DNA of 64,000 nucleotides from Carboxylicivirga longa. Lineage in GTDB: Bacteria > Bacteroidota > Bacteroidia > Bacteroidales > Marinilabiliaceae. This document shows, piece after piece, positions 43,354 through 52,213 of this stretch. Each line of letters opens with the position of its first letter. Position 1 is the first letter of the stretch. Below the pieces are notes generated by a model that did not search any database, was not told the DNA's origin, and saw only the letters and a program-made list of their open reading frames with translations. The stretch lies in contig NZ_JBNGOZ010000001.1 in assembly GCF_050589825.1 (NCBI RefSeq), positions 372,001 to 436,000 of the forward strand, written 5' to 3'. A program made the position numbers and the translations under genes.

Positions 43354-45057
43354 ATGTTAGGTTTACATGAAATATTAAGTTTTTCTAAAATATTTGAAGA
43401 TGAAATATTTGAAGATTATTTATCGAGGATAGATGAAATTCCAAGAGATTTATTAATAAACACGGCTACTCATTTATTAAGCTTTTATCATACAGAATCA
43501 ATTGCTAAAGACCATAAGGAACTTTTAAGTCAATGGTTTTGCGAAGGCAATAATGCTTTTGCAAACGAAATCAACGATAGGATAAACTCACTGCCTAATA
43601 AAACTATAATATTAAATGCCAGGAGTAGCCTTACACTTTTTGAAAGTGTATTATCATCAGATAATACTTCATCTGAAATTAGTAATGAAGAGTTTGAAGT
43701 TCTACTATTTAAAATATATCTGGCTATAAATGAACAATTAAATCTAAACGATGATAAAGTTCTTAGTTCAGTAAAAGATGACGTGCCTTATTCAAGAATA
43801 TTTTGCTTAGCAATCGCTAATTCCTTACCAACATTTGACATTACGAATTATGATAGCAATTCCGTATTTGTATCACAAGTTGTAAAAGCCATTTATTTAC
43901 TTGAATTTCTAGAAAGTAGACTAGATACTCAAATGCTTCTACAAGAGTTTTATAGAAAATTTGAGGTTAATGGATATAAAGAGTTTTTAGGCAAGCTTTT
44001 ACCGGTCTCATTTAATGTCATTGCTTCAAATCAAAAGGGAAACATTGATATAGTTTTAAATGATGATGCAGAATTCGATTCTAATTCTGCATTTCTAGAT
44101 AGACTATCTATTAACAATATTAATGATGAAAGGTCTGCCGATTTTTTAACACTTCGAGCAAATCCACTTATAAAAATAAGCCGTGATACTTATCGTATAA
44201 TTTACCCCTTATTTGTTTTAGAGAAAAATTTCAACGGGCTGTATTTTCTTTTAAAAGAAGTGAATGACACATTAGACAGGGCTAATAGAGTTAATCTAAG
44301 ACAATTGGTCACTTTTGATTTTTCAGAAAAGTATATATTGTATTCTATTATTGAGCGTGCATTTGAAAAAAAGTATTTAAAGCTTCGGGGAGAACAAATG
44401 ACTACTCCTGGAGCACCAGATTATTATATTAGGAATGGTAATAAGGTTTTTATTTTTGAGTCTAAGGATATATTGATTAATGCTGATGTGAAAGAAAGTT
44501 ACGATTTTGAAAAATATGAATCAGAACTAAAGGATAAGCTTTATTACCACATAAGAAATCATAGAGAATCACCCAAAGCAGTAAAACAGTTATGCAATTT
44601 TTCAAGATCCCTTTTAGATGGTTCTTTTAGAGAGGATTCAAGATATAAAAGCAATTCAATAAAAATTTATCCAATCATAGTCTTGCATAATAGACAATTA
44701 GATATTGTTGGGCTTAATAATCTAATCAATGTTTGGTTTAAAATTGAAACAGAATTAATTGAAGACAAAACATTAAAAATTAGTAATATTCAAATGCCCA
44801 CAATTATTGGCATTGAAACACTGATTTTGATTCATGAAATGTTATCTAGAAATGAGATTAAGCTAGAAAAAATATTAGAAGAATATCAATATTACATTAG
44901 CGATAAACGAATTAAAGCTAAGAGATACAAAAACGAAGCAGAACTACATGCAGAAATGCAGAACCAGTTAGCTTCATTTAATATGTACATACAAAATAGA
45001 TTTAGCTTTAAAGTTCCGAACCTATTCGAAGAAAAAGGCATATCAATTTTAAGTTAA
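43354..45057 (+). CDS. Predicted PD-(D/E)XK nuclease domain protein
   Basis: In this 567-aa protein, the first 330 residues are helical and not recognised. The C-terminal part has a restriction-like nuclease core: Asp356 (GAPDYYI) and Glu369-S-Lys371 (KVFIFESKD), followed by a helical region with YHIRNHRESPKAVKQL. This is a typical late-fusion layout for defence effectors. I do not know a named family for it. The DNA is AT-rich, as in its upstream neighbour; 249 bp of featureless DNA follows. Confidence 0.65.
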   Translation: MLGLHEILSFSKIFEDEIFEDYLSRIDEIPRDLLINTATHLLSFYHTESIAKDHKELLSQWFCEGNNAFANEINDRINSLPNKTIILNARSSLTLFESVLSSDNTSSEISNEEFEVLLFKIYLAINEQLNLNDDKVLSSVKDDVPYSRIFCLAIANSLPTFDITNYDSNSVFVSQVVKAIYLLEFLESRLDTQMLLQEFYRKFEVNGYKEFLGKLLPVSFNVIASNQKGNIDIVLNDDAEFDSNSAFLDRLSINNINDERSADFLTLRANPLIKISRDTYRIIYPLFVLEKNFNGLYFLLKEVNDTLDRANRVNLRQLVTFDFSEKYILYSIIERAFEKKYLKLRGEQMTTPGAPDYYIRNGNKVFIFESKDILINADVKESYDFEKYESELKDKLYYHIRNHRESPKAVKQLCNFSRSLLDGSFREDSRYKSNSIKIYPIIVLHNRQLDIVGLNNLINVWFKIETELIEDKTLKISNIQMPTIIGIETLILIHEMLSRNEIKLEKILEEYQYYISDKRIKAKRYKNEAELHAEMQNQLASFNMYIQNRFSFKVPNLFEEKGISILS

Positions 45058-45306
45058 TCCAAATATGATGTTTAAATTGTTGCTAAATTCAATAAAAATT
45101 GCAACGCAAGTTGTAGGTCAAATCATGAATAATTGAGATTTGGAAGTCTCGGTTCTGATATATTTCCAATTAATATTATAATTTATAACAAATTCTATGC
45201 TTGTGCGTATAATATGTTTTTTCTCATGTAGAATTTTGTGCCAACAGTTTATCAATGAGTCAGTTTTTGTTAAAATTGGATTTATTTAAGTTTAATAACA
45301 ATAGCA

Positions 45307-47490
45307 ATGATTAAAATTATAACCCTAGTAGTAATAAGTTTATCTGTTACACTCTCCTCATTTTGTCAAATTAATAACCCTTCATATTTAAAAAAAGATG
45401 TAGAGGAATGTGATATTATTAAAGTTGAGAAAAACAGTAATAATACAGTAGTATATTTTAAATATACTAATAAGCATGATGCATCTTATGGACCATGGGT
45501 GCGCATTGATAAAGACTTTTTTATTAGAGATAAGAGAACGAATAAAAAATACCCCTTAATAAAGGCCAATAATATTCCTATCACACCAGATAAACATTAT
45601 TTTAAATATAAAGGTCAAGTCTTAGAATTTAATTTGATTTTTAAAGCTTTGCCTCTAACTGTTAATGAAATTGATGTAATTGAGGATGAAAATGGAAGAG
45701 CTTTTAACTTTTATGGAGTTTCACTAAATAATAAAACATTTGGCTCAATGGCGCTTAAGAGCAATGGTAAAATGAGATCTACACCGGATGTTTTATCTGA
45801 CGTTCTTTGCATGATTCCAGCCGGAAAAGAAGTAAGGATTATTGGCAATGACGGGGGATATTATGAAGTTGAGTACAATGGAAAGCATGGGTATATTAGT
45901 AGTATATATTTTGAATCAAGTGGAATACAGAGCAGTAATAAGCCAGTCCAAAATAAATCTACAAATCAAAATTGCAATGAAATAAAATATATAAAAGGAA
46001 AGAATTACACTTCAAAACCAAGCTTATCACGCAGGCTTAGTGGGTGTAATAAGATTTATGTGCCAGTGCCGAATAGTTCTTCTTTTGCATGGCAAGGTTT
46101 CATTAGTTATTTGCGAGGCTTAGGTTTAGATGTTGTTACAATACAAAAGCAATTCGAGAAGAAAACAGTTGATTTAGGTACGGTAATAGGTGTTTATACA
46201 ATATACCAAGGTTCTGATTTTGTAAAAAATGATAATGCTAATAATCTTGGAGCAGTACTTAATACTCTTAATGCAGCAAGTACGCATGCAGGAAGTAGAA
46301 ATACCGCAAAAATTACTTTTGTAGACTTTAATAATTCCTATACATGGGATTATGAAATAAATATTCCAAATTCTTATGAAAAATATAAGAGAATATTGAA
46401 AAATGAGATTTGTTATTCTGTCACTAAAAACCCATCTGCCAAAGTTGTTTTACCAAAAAGAATTTCATGTTGGAATGAACGGAAGATTAAGCAATTTTAT
46501 TCCAATAATGGCGTTGATAGTTTTGAAGGAATATATGAAAATACAGTAAGCTCAAGCGGCAACGAAGCTAAATATAAAGTTGCAGTAAAAAAGATATCTG
46601 GAAAACATCATTTAATATATTTATCTGGAGCAATTAATCCACAAGAATGGATTGAGGGGGAAGTAAAAGCTGTTTTAGAAAAAACATCCACACATGGCTT
46701 TTTTAAAGCAAAATGGTATATGGCAAATAAAACTGAGAATAATGATTTTTACATTTCTTTTGAAAATGGTCTAATGAACGTCCTAAATCCTGAAGATGAT
46801 AAAAATATGTATGTCAAGTTATACCCATCTGTTGGTGATAATATAGATCAATATTCAAATTTACCATCTTCAGGTACTGGGTTTGCTCTTACAAAAAATG
46901 GACTAATTGTTACAAACAATCACGTAATAAGAGGGGCAAAAAAAATAAATGTTAGAGGTGTTGGTGGGAACTTTAATCGAACATATTCTGCTCGTGTTGT
47001 AACAACAGATAAAAAAAATGATCTCGCGATAATAAAAATTGACGATTATAGTTTTAATAGCTTAGGACGTATACCTTATAGTATTAAAATGTCTAATTCC
47101 TCTGTGGGTGAAAATATATTTGTTCTGGGTTATCCTTTAAGAGCAACAATGGGGGATGAAATTAAATTAACAGACGGAATTATTAGCTCAAGAAGTGGAT
47201 TTCAGGGTGATATTACTTCTTATCAGATTTCTGCTCCTGTTCAACCAGGAAACAGTGGAGGTCCTCTATTTGATAAGAAAGGTAATATTGTTGGAATTAT
47301 AAATGCGAAGCATACTGGGGCAGAAAATGCATCATATGCTGTTAAAGTGAGTTATTTATTAAATCTAGTTAATTCTCTGGAGTACCCGCCACAATTACCA
47401 AGTGTAAATTTGATATCTAATAAGCCCTTAACAAATCAAGTATCTATGGTTAAGAATTTCGTCTACATAATAGAAGCTATTCCTGAATAG
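45307..47490 (+). CDS. Exported trypsin-like serine protease with SH3 domain
   Basis: This 727-aa protein starts with a signal peptide (IITLVVISLSVTLSSFCQ). A beta-type domain follows, then a bacterial SH3-like domain at about 160-200 (VRIIGNDGGYYEVEYNGKHG), an unrecognised central region, and a C-terminal chymotrypsin-fold peptidase with the triad His539 (TNNHVI), Asp572 (KNDLAI) and Ser650 (GNSGGPL). It resembles HtrA/S1C-like proteases but has no PDZ domain. It would act in the periplasm or outside the cell. It is cargo of the element rather than a virion gene, and is followed after 25 bp by another exported protein. Confidence 0.85.
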   Translation: MIKIITLVVISLSVTLSSFCQINNPSYLKKDVEECDIIKVEKNSNNTVVYFKYTNKHDASYGPWVRIDKDFFIRDKRTNKKYPLIKANNIPITPDKHYFKYKGQVLEFNLIFKALPLTVNEIDVIEDENGRAFNFYGVSLNNKTFGSMALKSNGKMRSTPDVLSDVLCMIPAGKEVRIIGNDGGYYEVEYNGKHGYISSIYFESSGIQSSNKPVQNKSTNQNCNEIKYIKGKNYTSKPSLSRRLSGCNKIYVPVPNSSSFAWQGFISYLRGLGLDVVTIQKQFEKKTVDLGTVIGVYTIYQGSDFVKNDNANNLGAVLNTLNAASTHAGSRNTAKITFVDFNNSYTWDYEINIPNSYEKYKRILKNEICYSVTKNPSAKVVLPKRISCWNERKIKQFYSNNGVDSFEGIYENTVSSSGNEAKYKVAVKKISGKHHLIYLSGAINPQEWIEGEVKAVLEKTSTHGFFKAKWYMANKTENNDFYISFENGLMNVLNPEDDKNMYVKLYPSVGDNIDQYSNLPSSGTGFALTKNGLIVTNNHVIRGAKKINVRGVGGNFNRTYSARVVTTDKKNDLAIIKIDDYSFNSLGRIPYSIKMSNSSVGENIFVLGYPLRATMGDEIKLTDGIISSRSGFQGDITSYQISAPVQPGNSGGPLFDKKGNIVGIINAKHTGAENASYAVKVSYLLNLVNSLEYPPQLPSVNLISNKPLTNQVSMVKNFVYIIEAIPE

Positions 47491-47515
47491 TTTTAATGGT
47501 TAAATAGAAAAGGGT

Positions 47516-48556
47516 ATGAAAAAGGTTTTATTTGTAATATATTTAATTACTCTAATTCAATTTGGATCTGCAAATGAATTGAAATATATCTCGTTGGGTA
47601 GTAATGAAATAAAGACAATAATAAATACCTCAATTACAAGTAGAGGCGGTCACATGGGTAAATGCCTAACTTTTAATATTACCAATCAATCAGATAAGGA
47701 ATTATTTTTAAAATTAGATAGAGGTTGGAAATTGATTCCTGAGGATGACAAATTTCAGAATATGTTTGTCGTCAAAGAGTGTCAGTTTTCTATTAAACCT
47801 AAGGCAACATATAGCTTCGATGCTATAGCATATTGCTGCCAAGCATTTGATAGTGCTCCAGTTTACGGTTGTAAGTTTAAAATGGGTTATATCGAAGAAA
47901 GATGGGTAGATGTTGCTCAAATAATTGACCTAAACGATTTTAGTGATTATAACATCCAGACTGCGATTTGGAGTTTATCTGATAATTACTCAATAAATCG
48001 TATTCAAGCTAATAACTCCAAAGAAATAGAAGCCCTAAAAAAGGCTGTGATAAAAGCTAATCCAAAGAGTGATTTTAAGGTTGTTAATCAACCAAGTAAA
48101 CATTATTTAAGAACAGCTCAAGATTCCATTGATTATTTGAAAAGGATGGAATTGTATATACGAGAAAGAGTTAACTGGCAACCAATTGGTGAAGAAGGGG
48201 TGTTTGATTATATTATTTTAAGTAAGAGTAAAAAAGGAGGTTGGAAAGATGCTAAAGGTGTTCTTTCAATTGTTGGCAGAGAAATCACTTATATAGATTC
48301 TATTGATTCCAATCAAAATATCAAGCTTTTAATGGGTGAGGTAAAAAGAGATACTATGAATTTTGGTAAAGGTAAACTCATGATATCCGATATATGCATA
48401 GCGAAACGAACAGATGTCGCAAATGATAGAAAAAATTACCGTTTTACACTAAATCATTTCTTAGATAGTGATTTTTATTCTGCAACACTTTCTGAATGGA
48501 GTAAAATGCAGAAGATATTTAATTTAAAAGTGCAGCCAATTAAGTTAGAAGATTGA
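47516..48556 (+). CDS. Unknown exported protein
   Basis: This 346-aa protein has a signal peptide (KKVLFVIYLITLIQFGSA). The first 150 residues look like a beta-sandwich, with several Cys (CCQAFDSAPVYGCKFKMG). The C-terminal half is mixed, with GVFDYIILSKSKKGGWKDAK. It is probably co-transcribed with the protease and may be its substrate, inhibitor or partner. No family was recognised. Confidence 0.6.
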   Translation: MKKVLFVIYLITLIQFGSANELKYISLGSNEIKTIINTSITSRGGHMGKCLTFNITNQSDKELFLKLDRGWKLIPEDDKFQNMFVVKECQFSIKPKATYSFDAIAYCCQAFDSAPVYGCKFKMGYIEERWVDVAQIIDLNDFSDYNIQTAIWSLSDNYSINRIQANNSKEIEALKKAVIKANPKSDFKVVNQPSKHYLRTAQDSIDYLKRMELYIRERVNWQPIGEEGVFDYIILSKSKKGGWKDAKGVLSIVGREITYIDSIDSNQNIKLLMGEVKRDTMNFGKGKLMISDICIAKRTDVANDRKNYRFTLNHFLDSDFYSATLSEWSKMQKIFNLKVQPIKLED

Positions 48557-48566
48557 TACAAAAATA

Positions 48567-48603
48567 AAACTCCCTATTGAAATTAATCAATGGGAGTTTT
48601 TTA
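48567..48603. terminator. Bidirectional terminator between cargo and integrase
   Basis: AAAACTCCC...ATTGA pairs with TCAAT...GGGAGTTTT around 48567-48600 with one bulged base. There are T-runs on the plus side and A-runs on the left, between two converging genes. Confidence 0.75.
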
Positions 48604-48626
48604 TTAGTCAAGCTTTGCGCTAAGAA

Positions 48627-49865
48627 TTATAAAGCCATATGCTGACTTAAATCATCATACTTTAATTTAGCAGCTAACACCTGCATATCAGAACTTATCT
48701 TTTCGTTTGTAATCCTGGCATAAATTTGTGTCGTTTTAATATTGGTATGACCAAGCATTTTACTAACGGATTCAATAGGAACTCCTTTTGATAGGGTAAC
48801 GGTAGTAGCAAATGTGTGTCGTGCCAAGTGAAAAGTCAGGTTTTTATTTATACCGCATACATCAGCAATTTCTTTCAAGTACTGGTTTGTTTTTTGATTT
48901 GTCGGAATTGGCAAGAGCACTCCATTCGGTAAGCCTTTGTATTTATCAAGAATTAATTGGGCTATATCCAATAAAGGCACAACTGTTTTAATAGAGGTTT
49001 TCTGGCGTTTGGTGTTAATCCATAAATTTCCGTCAAAACCTTTAGAGATATGTTCCTGCCTAAGATTTTTAATGTCAATATATGAAAGTCCGGTATAGCA
49101 AGAGAAAATAAAAATATCACGAATTCGTTCAAGTCGTTCACTACAAAAGCTTTTCTGCATAATGAGTTTCAGCTCGTCATCGTTCAAATAACCTCTGTCA
49201 ACTTTCTTGATAGAGATTCTGTAATTGGCAAAAGGGTCAGTTTGAATCCACCCGTTCTTTTGGGCGGTAAGTACTACGCTTTTAAATTTCTGAATAAACT
49301 TAGCCGTTGTGTTCGCATTGCAGCTACATTGTGTATTCAGGTAAGTTTCAAATCCAACAATAAAGGAGTGGTTGATTTCCCTTAAATCAATATCGTTTCG
49401 TTTATATTCGGTTTTCAGGTAATTTGCTAGGTGTCGTTTACAGACCTCTGCTTTTTGGTAAGTGGCTTTAGATTTACTTATGCCAACTTGTTTCTTTAGG
49501 AGGTTATTGCTGTCCTCAAAAAGCTCCATTAAAAAGAATTGCTCTTGTCCGATACCTAAAAATGTGTTTTTAACCTTTTCAGCAGTTACTGTGATTTCTT
49601 TTCGGATAAGTTCATTGTATGTTTTATGAATGGAGGTTTTTATTTCTTCCAAAAGGCTATTTGTGGCCATTGCTTCCGAGCTTCGCCCTTTTACTTTTCC
49701 CAGGCTAACGCTCCATTCAGTAACCTTTATATATTGCTTTGTGCTGAATTGCGCCATTTTACCATTAACACTGATTCTTGCAATAATAGGTGCTGTTCCG
49801 TCTTTCCTTTTTGCACTTTTCTTAATGTAAAAAAGAACTTTAAATGTACTTCTCATTTGCTTCAT
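48627..49865 (-). CDS. int: Tyrosine integrase of the element
   Basis: This 412-aa recombinase has an Arm-DNA-binding N-terminus (SAKRKDGTAPIIARISVNGK) and a SAM-like core-binding domain. The catalytic domain has His346-x-x-Arg349 (HLARHTFA), GH at 372-373 (MLGHTNIKTTQ) and the nucleophile Tyr382. The usual first catalytic Arg in TGLR is replaced by Ser (YTGLSYIDI), as in Bacteroides IntDOT and many Bacteroidota integrases. ATG at 49865 or 49856 could start it. It reads away from the tRNA-Ser attachment site, 262 bp from it, with arm-type repeats in between. Confidence 0.95.
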   Translation of the reverse strand: MKQMRSTFKVLFYIKKSAKRKDGTAPIIARISVNGKMAQFSTKQYIKVTEWSVSLGKVKGRSSEAMATNSLLEEIKTSIHKTYNELIRKEITVTAEKVKNTFLGIGQEQFFLMELFEDSNNLLKKQVGISKSKATYQKAEVCKRHLANYLKTEYKRNDIDLREINHSFIVGFETYLNTQCSCNANTTAKFIQKFKSVVLTAQKNGWIQTDPFANYRISIKKVDRGYLNDDELKLIMQKSFCSERLERIRDIFIFSCYTGLSYIDIKNLRQEHISKGFDGNLWINTKRQKTSIKTVVPLLDIAQLILDKYKGLPNGVLLPIPTNQKTNQYLKEIADVCGINKNLTFHLARHTFATTVTLSKGVPIESVSKMLGHTNIKTTQIYARITNEKISSDMQVLAAKLKYDDLSQHMAL

Positions 49866-49917
49866 TTTTTGAATTGTAAAACTAGTTTATTAATCTCAAA
49901 ATGAAATGATTGCAGGT

Positions 49918-50025
49918 ATGCCAATTCGCGACATTACTATGCCAATTTGCGACAATTTGTGACCTATTTTTGATTTTTAAAAATAGGGTACGATTTAGCC
50001 ACAAAACTATGTCGCTTTTTGGCAT
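49918..50025. promoter_or_regulatory. Arm-type integrase binding repeats
   Basis: ATGCCAATTCGCGACA (49918-49933) and ATGCCAATTTGCGACA (49939-49954) are direct repeats exactly 21 bp apart, two helical turns. A third copy in inverse orientation lies at 50010-50025 (reading ATGCCAAAAAGCGACA on the minus strand). They lie between the integrase start and the attachment core, where arm sites are expected. Confidence 0.7.
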
Positions 50026-50061
50026 TTTCTTCAAAGTACTTACAGACAAAAGGGTATAAAA

Positions 50062-50093
50062 AAATCCTACAATATCTTGATATTGTAGGATTT
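50062..50093 (-). terminator. Element-borne terminator for tRNA-Ser
   Basis: A perfect 15-bp stem (50062-50076 with 50079-50093) has a very tight loop and, on the minus strand, a run of T. It lies 33 bp downstream of the tRNA 3' end and inside the element, so it replaces the host terminator left at 2483-2517. Confidence 0.8.
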
Positions 50094-50126
50094 GTCTCTT
50101 TTCTGTCTTCTATTGACATTTAACTA

Positions 50127-50140
50127 AGCGGAGAGAGAGG
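50127..50140. repeat. Right attachment site, inside the tRNA-Ser 3' end
   Basis: AGCGGAGAGAGAGG is identical to 2540-2553. It covers the acceptor-stem 3' strand and discriminator of the tRNA gene, so integration leaves the tRNA intact. Confidence 0.88.
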
Positions 50141-50213
50141 GATTCGAACCCCCGGTACCTCGCGGTACAACGGTTTTCAAGACCGCCGCATTCGACCACT
50201 CTGCCATCTCTCC
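50129..50213 (-). tRNA. tRNA-Ser (anticodon TGA)
   Basis: The 85-nt gene has acceptor stem GGAGAGA/TCTCTCC, discriminator G (usual for serine), D arm, and an anticodon loop CTTGAAA with TGA (50177-50179 on the plus strand as TCA). A long variable arm typical of class II tRNAs (TACCGCGAGGTA) is followed by the T arm with GGTTCGAATCC. No CCA is encoded. Confidence 0.97.
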
Positions 50214-50496
50214 AAGTCGATATGCGTGAAGTGTTATAAACACTTTTTGCTTCTGGTAAAATTTCTGTAGCCCTTTGTTGTTGGGCATTCTGTTGTGTTA
50301 TCTCTTTCGATAACGGTTGCAAAAGTAGAGTAATTTTTTGAATTGCAAAATAAAAAAAGCAAGAAAAAATGAGGTTTTTCAAGTGGGTTATTCTATGTTT
50401 TTAATTGTTAGCATTTTACTTTTCCGGTGTAGCGAAAAAAAAAGAACTGACCACTGGCCAATCCTTTTTCTGTATGCTTGTATAGGCTAATTTAAT

Positions 50497-51153
50497 TTAG
50501 TCTTCAGCACCAATTTTCAGTAGCTCCACCTCAAAAATAAGAGCAGCATAAGGCGGTATTACCTGGCCTGCTCCGCGCTTGCCATAGGCAAGGTTATAGG
50601 GGATGTAAAAAATGCTTTTCCCACCTTCTTTCATCAGTTGAAGGCCTTCTGTCCACCCGGGTATTACCCTATTGAGGGGAAATGAAACTGCATCACCACC
50701 TTCTGAGCTATCGAATACCTGCCCATTGATCAGTGATCCTTTGTAGTGTACCGTTACTATATCGGTGGCTTTGGGAGAGGCTCCTGTACCTTCTTTCACT
50801 ACTTTATATTGCAGTCCGCTTTCAGTGCTTACTACACCCTCTTTTTTGGCGTTGGCAGCTAAAAAATCAATGCCCACCTGTGCTTTGCTTGCTGCAATCA
50901 CGCTGCTGGCTTCTTCCATCGATAGCTGTCCTGCCTCGGTCATTCCTTCACGAAGACCAGCTGCCACCATGTTGGGGTCTAAGCCATTTTCTGATGCCAG
51001 CTCACGAGCCATCATAAGGCCGTAGCTATAGCTCAGGCTGTCGGCCTGGCTGGTCATTTTAGCCGGTGCTGACGGGCTGGTGCAAGAGGGTGATAAAACG
51101 ATAGCAGCCAAAGCGATGCTGCCCATTGTAATTTTTGTCAATACTTGTTTCAT
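50497..51153 (-). CDS. FKBP-type peptidyl-prolyl isomerase lipoprotein
   Basis: This 218-aa protein starts at 51153. A lipoprotein signal (IALAAIVLSPSC) precedes an N-terminal FKBP dimerisation domain (ADSLSYSYGLMMARELASEN) and a C-terminal FKBP domain with VTVHYKGSLINGQVFDSS, PGWTEGLQLMKEGGK and the IPYNLAYG..G...IPP..ALIFEVELL signature. It catalyses cis-trans isomerisation at proline and helps fold periplasmic or outer-membrane proteins. The longer start at 51180 would put nine residues before the signal peptide and is less likely. Confidence 0.93.
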   Translation of the reverse strand: MKQVLTKITMGSIALAAIVLSPSCTSPSAPAKMTSQADSLSYSYGLMMARELASENGLDPNMVAAGLREGMTEAGQLSMEEASSVIAASKAQVGIDFLAANAKKEGVVSTESGLQYKVVKEGTGASPKATDIVTVHYKGSLINGQVFDSSEGGDAVSFPLNRVIPGWTEGLQLMKEGGKSIFYIPYNLAYGKRGAGQVIPPYAALIFEVELLKIGAED

Positions 51154-51312
51154 GCTATTGTATTTAATTTTATAGGCCATGGTAAATGTACAAATGAGTT
51201 TGATTATTTCGCCGCATGTAAAAATGGGTAATCAAATTAAAATGTTCATTTCATAGCGATATGCATTAATGCCAAAGGTATTGAAATAGTTGGATAAGCA
51301 ATACTCAGGTGC

Positions 51313-52017
51313 CTAGCCCAACAAAAGAAATATGGCGGGTCTTTTATTGATATCCGGCAACTTCCCTTTCCACTGTGCAATGGTTTTTGTTTGGATGTAT
51401 TCGCTGTCTAGCGTAATATCGCAAGCGATGCAAAGGCGTGTTTGGGGGCGACAGGCATTCACCAGCTCTTGCAGTAGCTTGGTGTTTCGGTAAGGGGCTT
51501 CAATAAATAGCTGAGTCTGTTTTTCGCGTATTGATCGCTCTTCAAGGTGCTTAATGTGTTTGCCTACCTCGCCTTTCTTAAGCGGGATGTAGCCATTAAA
51601 AGCAAAGCTCTGGCCATTCAGTCCTGAGGCCATCACAGATAGTAGGATGGAGGAGGGACCCACAAGGGGTATCACCTGCACATTTTTTGTATGGGCTAGG
51701 TACACTACATCGGCACCCGGATCGGCCACACCCGGACAGCCAGCCTCGGATAGTAAGCCCAAATTATGTCCGTCAAAGAGAGGATTTAAAAATCCCGGTA
51801 TGTCATTGGGGTTGGTGTGTTTGTCAAGCACAAAAAACTGTAACTCATCAATGTCAATGGCTTTATCTACTTTTTTGAGAAAGCGTCGTGCTGATCGGAT
51901 ATTCTCAACAACAAAGTATTTGACGGATCGGATGAGATCAATTGTGTCAGTGGATAGATTTCGTTCTATAGGACTTTCGCCCAGTGTGTTGGGTATTAAA
52001 TATAGCTTACCTTTCAT
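51313..52017 (-). CDS. SAM-dependent methyltransferase, RsmI/tetrapyrrole methylase family
   Basis: This 234-aa protein has the fold of RsmI (16S rRNA C1402 ribose methyltransferase): LYLIPNTLGE at the start, then LLSEAGCPGVADPGADVV, VIPLVGPSSILLSVMASGLNGQSF, and FIEAPYRNTKLLQ. Bacteroidota often carry a shorter relative of RsmI next to other housekeeping genes, so the exact substrate is not certain. ATG 52017 is used because the fold begins there; 36 further codons upstream are open but not conserved in style. Confidence 0.88.
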   Translation of the reverse strand: MKGKLYLIPNTLGESPIERNLSTDTIDLIRSVKYFVVENIRSARRFLKKVDKAIDIDELQFFVLDKHTNPNDIPGFLNPLFDGHNLGLLSEAGCPGVADPGADVVYLAHTKNVQVIPLVGPSSILLSVMASGLNGQSFAFNGYIPLKKGEVGKHIKHLEERSIREKQTQLFIEAPYRNTKLLQELVNACRPQTRLCIACDITLDSEYIQTKTIAQWKGKLPDINKRPAIFLLLG

Positions 52018-52213
52018 GGTCTCGTATTTTGAGGATGCCCGATACAGCACGCTTATGTTTACTTTGTCTGTGGCACCCTTTTGTAACAGTGAGCAAAAGT
52101 AAACAAATACCGTGCGTGCCGCCATATATAATTAATCATGTTTTTAATGTAGATCCGTTCTAAATAAAATTTGTAAGTTTGTTCAAATACATTAATGTTC
52201 AAACCTTTCGAGT

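Larger units (their letters stand above)
2540..50140. mobile_element. Integrated virus-like element in tRNA-Ser(TGA)
   Basis: The element is delimited by the 14-bp direct repeat AGCGGAGAGAGAGG (2540-2553 and 50127-50140); the right copy is the 3' end of an intact tRNA-Ser gene. A tyrosine integrase sits 260 bp inside the right end and an RteC-like regulator at the left end. The content is phage-like: antirepressor domain, primase-helicase, candidate virion proteins, muramidase-like protein, fibre, polyvalent anti-defence proteins, holin and endolysin. No conjugation genes, large terminase, portal, HK97 capsid or tail genes could be recognised. Nearly all genes run rightward except the integrase. 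The ends are seen directly; calling it a tailless temperate virus is inference. Confidence 0.85.

Noticed and set aside
2540..50140. Integrative conjugative element (because of RteC and an IntDOT-like integrase)
   Set aside because: No relaxase, coupling protein, TraG-type ATPase or other Tra gene was recognised, whereas a holin-endolysin cassette, antirepressor domain and fibre are present.
50110..50382. 90-codon minus-strand ORF across the tRNA-Ser gene
   Set aside because: It translates through the tRNA itself and has no protein-like features outside it.
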